Assembly: GCA_021778935.1 (NCBI GenBank)
Contig: JAJYBQ010000100.1
Span: forward strand, 1-8,367
Source of the DNA: Pseudomonadota bacterium
GTDB lineage: Bacteria > Pseudomonadota > Gammaproteobacteria > Burkholderiales > Burkholderiaceae
DNA length: 8,367 nucleotides
Reading direction: 5' to 3'
The notes below the pieces were generated by a model. The model was not told where the DNA came from. It saw nothing but the letters and a program-made list of their open reading frames with translations, and searched no databases. The translations under genes were made by a program, and so were the position numbers. Below, piece by piece: positions 6,565 through 8,367 of this stretch. Within the stretch, counting starts at the first letter, position 1. The number at the start of each line of letters is the position of its first letter.

Positions 6565-7443
6565 TCATTGGATCCTCGACGGAAGTCTGCATCCGCCGGC
6601 ACGAAGCCATCGCGAAAGCGCGTGAAACTTGCGCTGTTGTCCTCGCGTCAACATCTCGTATCGCTGCTGGGCGCGAAGTGCCATTTGAGCAGTCCATTCG
6701 CGGCGTTCTCCTGTCTTGCATACAACCAGAAACGGGGCCAGCGGGGTTGTGAACCGTTTCATCGCATGTCCTGCATTTGCCGCGGCGGTCGCGAGTTCGG
6801 ACACGGTGAATGCAGCGTGGAGCGAGTGGAGAAAGTCTCGGGTGAATGCAGCGGACTGCTCGTCCTTCCAGTCCTCGGAAAAATGGCGCATGGTCGCAGA
6901 CCGATTCATGCGACCAAAATCGGCGACGTACACCCCTCCATTGCGTCGCAGAATTCTTCCCATTTCGGAGAAGGCGGAAGCGAGCGCACGGTTGTCCGCG
7001 AGATGATGAAGCGACATGGTGCAGGTCACGCAATCGACCGCTTCGACGGCGAACTCCGTCAGATCGGTCATATCCCCCAGGCGAACCTGTATATTCCGGA
7101 CGCCGTGTCGTTCCACCAACGCGTTGGCCTTATCGAGCATTCGTGCGGACGCGTCGACTCCGACAAAATCGGCTTCCGGATTGAGCATTGCCGTCTGCAA
7201 CAACTGGTTTGCAGAGCCGCACGCCAGGTCCAATACGGTATCTCCGGGCCTGATCACGGTCGTAGCCTGGATGGCGTGATACAGATACAGGAACGCGAGG
7301 ATTCCGCCATCCGATCCGGCCGCATCGAACGCATCGGCATGACCCGGATCATCCATGACCGGGCTCTCCTCGGGAATACGCGCCGTGCCCGCGAAAGCAA
7401 GTCGGTCCAGGAGCAGGTTGATCGTCATCCTCGCGCCGGACAT
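6565..7443 (-). CDS. Class I SAM-dependent methyltransferase, substrate unknown
   Basis: A 292-residue protein with a standard Rossmann methyltransferase core. Motif I is VLDLACGSAN (70-79). The ribose-binding acidic residue is D97 in FVGVDAS. GDMTDL (123-128) is the adenine-side motif, and MSLHHLAD (143-150) resembles motif IV of Methyltransf_11/25 proteins. About 60 residues lie before motif I (DRLAFAGTARIPEES and onward), and a C-terminal Arg/Gln-rich stretch (about 255-292) falls outside the core. The start at 7443 is supported by GGAGGG nine bases upstream; a second in-frame ATG at 7428 is possible but less well placed. It follows the UbiE-like gene by 25 bp on the same strand, so the two are probably co-transcribed and may act on the same small molecule. 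The substrate cannot be inferred from sequence alone. Confidence 0.88.
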   Translation of the reverse strand: MSGARMTINLLLDRLAFAGTARIPEESPVMDDPGHADAFDAAGSDGGILAFLYLYHAIQATTVIRPGDTVLDLACGSANQLLQTAMLNPEADFVGVDASARMLDKANALVERHGVRNIQVRLGDMTDLTEFAVEAVDCVTCTMSLHHLADNRALASAFSEMGRILRRNGGVYVADFGRMNRSATMRHFSEDWKDEQSAAFTRDFLHSLHAAFTVSELATAAANAGHAMKRFTTPLAPFLVVCKTGERREWTAQMALRAQQRYEMLTRGQQRKFHALSRWLRAGGCRLPSRIQ

Positions 7444-7468
7444 GCTGGTCTTCCCTCCGGAGAAGGAA

Positions 7469-8242
7469 TCAAGTTGGCTTGATCCCCTGATATTCAGAAA
7501 AGAATTCCATCACCTTGAGGTCGCTGTATACCCGGACCTCCGAAAATCCGACGCTCTGAAGGGTTCCCGCGACATGCCCAGGAGGAACACACGCTTCGAT
7601 GGTGTCCCAGTAATACCGCCACAGGCGCTTGGTGTTCTTCTGCCGGCCCACGACGGCTGCAATCGTCGGGACGAGCAATTTCATATACCCACGCAGGCAA
7701 AAGCGCCCCCACGGGCTCTTCGGCGCCGAGATTTCCAGTAGGCAGATCCGACCACCCGGTTTGAGAACGCGGTAAAACTCGCGAAAGGCCACCGATAGGT
7801 CGCTGATGTGCCGAAGCGCGTATCCCATGCTCAAGAAATCGAACGAATCGTCGGCAAACGGAATTTCCTCCGCTCGGCCCAACGCCAAGTTCACGCCGTT
7901 CGGAACACGGGCCTCCTTCATCATTCCCAGGCACGGATCGATGCCGGTAACCAGACTTGCATTGCCAACGATTTCGGCCGCGGCCCGCGCGACCAGTCCG
8001 GTTCCCACACCGACATCGAGTGTGCGCATACCCGGAGCAAGACCTGCTCGCTTCAATGCCTGGCCCCGATACCACCGTCCGGTGCCGAGCGCGAGGATCG
8101 CCTCCACCCGATCGTAATCCGAGGCGGTGCTGTTGAACATCTCTCGAACGAATGTGTCCTTTTCGTCCGCTCCCGCGTAATACTTCGTCAATGGGGAGTG
8201 CGGAACCGTTGCGATCGTGGGTGCGTGATGGTCTGTATCCAT
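7469..8242 (-). CDS. UbiE/COQ5-like SAM-dependent methyltransferase (divergent paralogue)
   Basis: This 257-residue protein has the size and layout of UbiE. VREMFNSTASDYDRV (32-46) stands where UbiE has its VxxMFxxxAxxYDxMN signature, but the MN is replaced. Motif I is LDVGVGTGLVA (75-85), D102 lies in GIDPC, and GRAEEIPFADDSFD (122-135) and RVLKPGGRICLLE (158-170) follow. ALRHISD (142-148) stands where UbiE has GLRNxTD. These departures suggest a C-methyltransferase of another quinone-like or natural-product substrate rather than the housekeeping ubiquinone enzyme; this is inference. The ATG at 8242 is preceded by GAGGA four bases upstream and lies 15 bp after the stop of the upstream gene, implying an operon. 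The third positions of its codons look less GC-biased by eye than those of prfC. Confidence 0.88.
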   Translation of the reverse strand: MDTDHHAPTIATVPHSPLTKYYAGADEKDTFVREMFNSTASDYDRVEAILALGTGRWYRGQALKRAGLAPGMRTLDVGVGTGLVARAAAEIVGNASLVTGIDPCLGMMKEARVPNGVNLALGRAEEIPFADDSFDFLSMGYALRHISDLSVAFREFYRVLKPGGRICLLEISAPKSPWGRFCLRGYMKLLVPTIAAVVGRQKNTKRLWRYYWDTIEACVPPGHVAGTLQSVGFSEVRVYSDLKVMEFFSEYQGIKPT

Positions 8243-8257
8243 GCCGTCCTCGTCGCG

Positions 8258-8367
8258 CTATCGTTCCGAAGGAAGTGCGCGCGAATTGCGCGCAAGCTCC
8301 GCAATGAAATAGTCCCGCAAGGTGTCCGTAAACACCCTCGGATCATCCGGCGGATCAAATCGCACTC
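8258..8367 (-). CDS. C-terminal end of an unrecognised protein (partial)
   Basis: The minus strand is open from the window edge to TAG at 8260-8258, giving 35 complete codons: VRFDPPDDPRVFTDTLRDYF, then IAELARNSRALPSER. One alternative minus frame hits a stop at once, and the other gives an Arg/Cys-rich product. The tail is mixed charged/amphipathic (probably a helix at TDTLRDYFIAELARN). I do not recognise the family. The 15-bp gap to the UbiE-like gene, with a ribosome site inside it, indicates that this is the preceding gene of the same operon and would be the best clue to the substrate of the methyltransferases. Confidence 0.65.
   Translation of the reverse strand, partial: VRFDPPDDPRVFTDTLRDYFIAELARNSRALPSER

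Noticed and set aside
6449..6568. A 39-residue minus-strand frame (ATG 6568-6566) whose start overlaps the methyltransferase stop as ATGA.
   Set aside because: The product is Arg-rich with no recognisable features, has no ribosome site of its own, and runs through the candidate dipZ promoter. The overlap alone is weak evidence.
7455..7462. Eight-base palindrome CTCCGGAG overlapping the ribosome site of the 6565-7443 methyltransferase gene.
   Set aside because: Eight bases of palindrome are expected by chance at this base composition, and the half containing GGAGG is explained by ribosome binding.
1..8367. tRNA, rRNA, CRISPR arrays, insertion sequences, attachment sites.
   Set aside because: Reading both strands showed no cloverleaf, no spaced identical repeats beyond the 24-bp array, no transposase or integrase motifs, and no terminal inverted repeats around fic.

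Overview
This 8.4 kb window is GC-rich bacterial chromosome. The gene set (prfC, a GltD-like flavoprotein, a DipZ-type CcdA-thioredoxin fusion, UbiE-like methyltransferases) and the protein sequences suggest a proteobacterium, most likely a betaproteobacterium. That placement is an inference from the look of the proteins; no rRNA or other marker is present.

Layout, left to right. Positions 1-966 (minus) hold the first 322 residues of a GltD-like, NAD(P)H- and FAD-dependent oxidoreductase that runs off the left edge. Positions 967-1215 contain no convincing gene, only a possible promoter, a 21-codon mini-ORF and a possible gene remnant. Positions 1216-2733 (minus) encode a 505-residue Fic-family protein whose N-terminal half looks like an AbiEi-type winged-helix antitoxin. 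It is divergent from prfC (peptide chain release factor 3, 2892-4502, plus). The 158-bp gap between them is AT-rich and carries four direct repeats at exactly 24-bp spacing (2738-2833). These repeats cover overlapping divergent promoter candidates for both genes.

prfC converges on dipZ (4567-6426, minus), a membrane thiol-disulfide protein with CcdA-like, thioredoxin-like and C-terminal beta-rich domains. Upstream of dipZ, on the same strand, are a class I SAM-dependent methyltransferase (6565-7443), a divergent UbiE-like methyltransferase (7469-8242) and the last 35 codons of an unrecognised protein (8258-8367). The last three are 15-25 bp apart and look like one operon. dipZ, 138 bp further on, may have its own ECF-type promoter.

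The most interesting element is the fic locus. A single polypeptide appears to combine a DNA-binding antitoxin-like half, a class II Fic self-inhibition motif and an intact Fic catalytic motif. The phased repeat array over its promoter could be its operator, and it shares promoter space with the translation termination gene prfC. The remainder looks like ordinary chromosomal content, with two tandem methyltransferases of unknown substrate.
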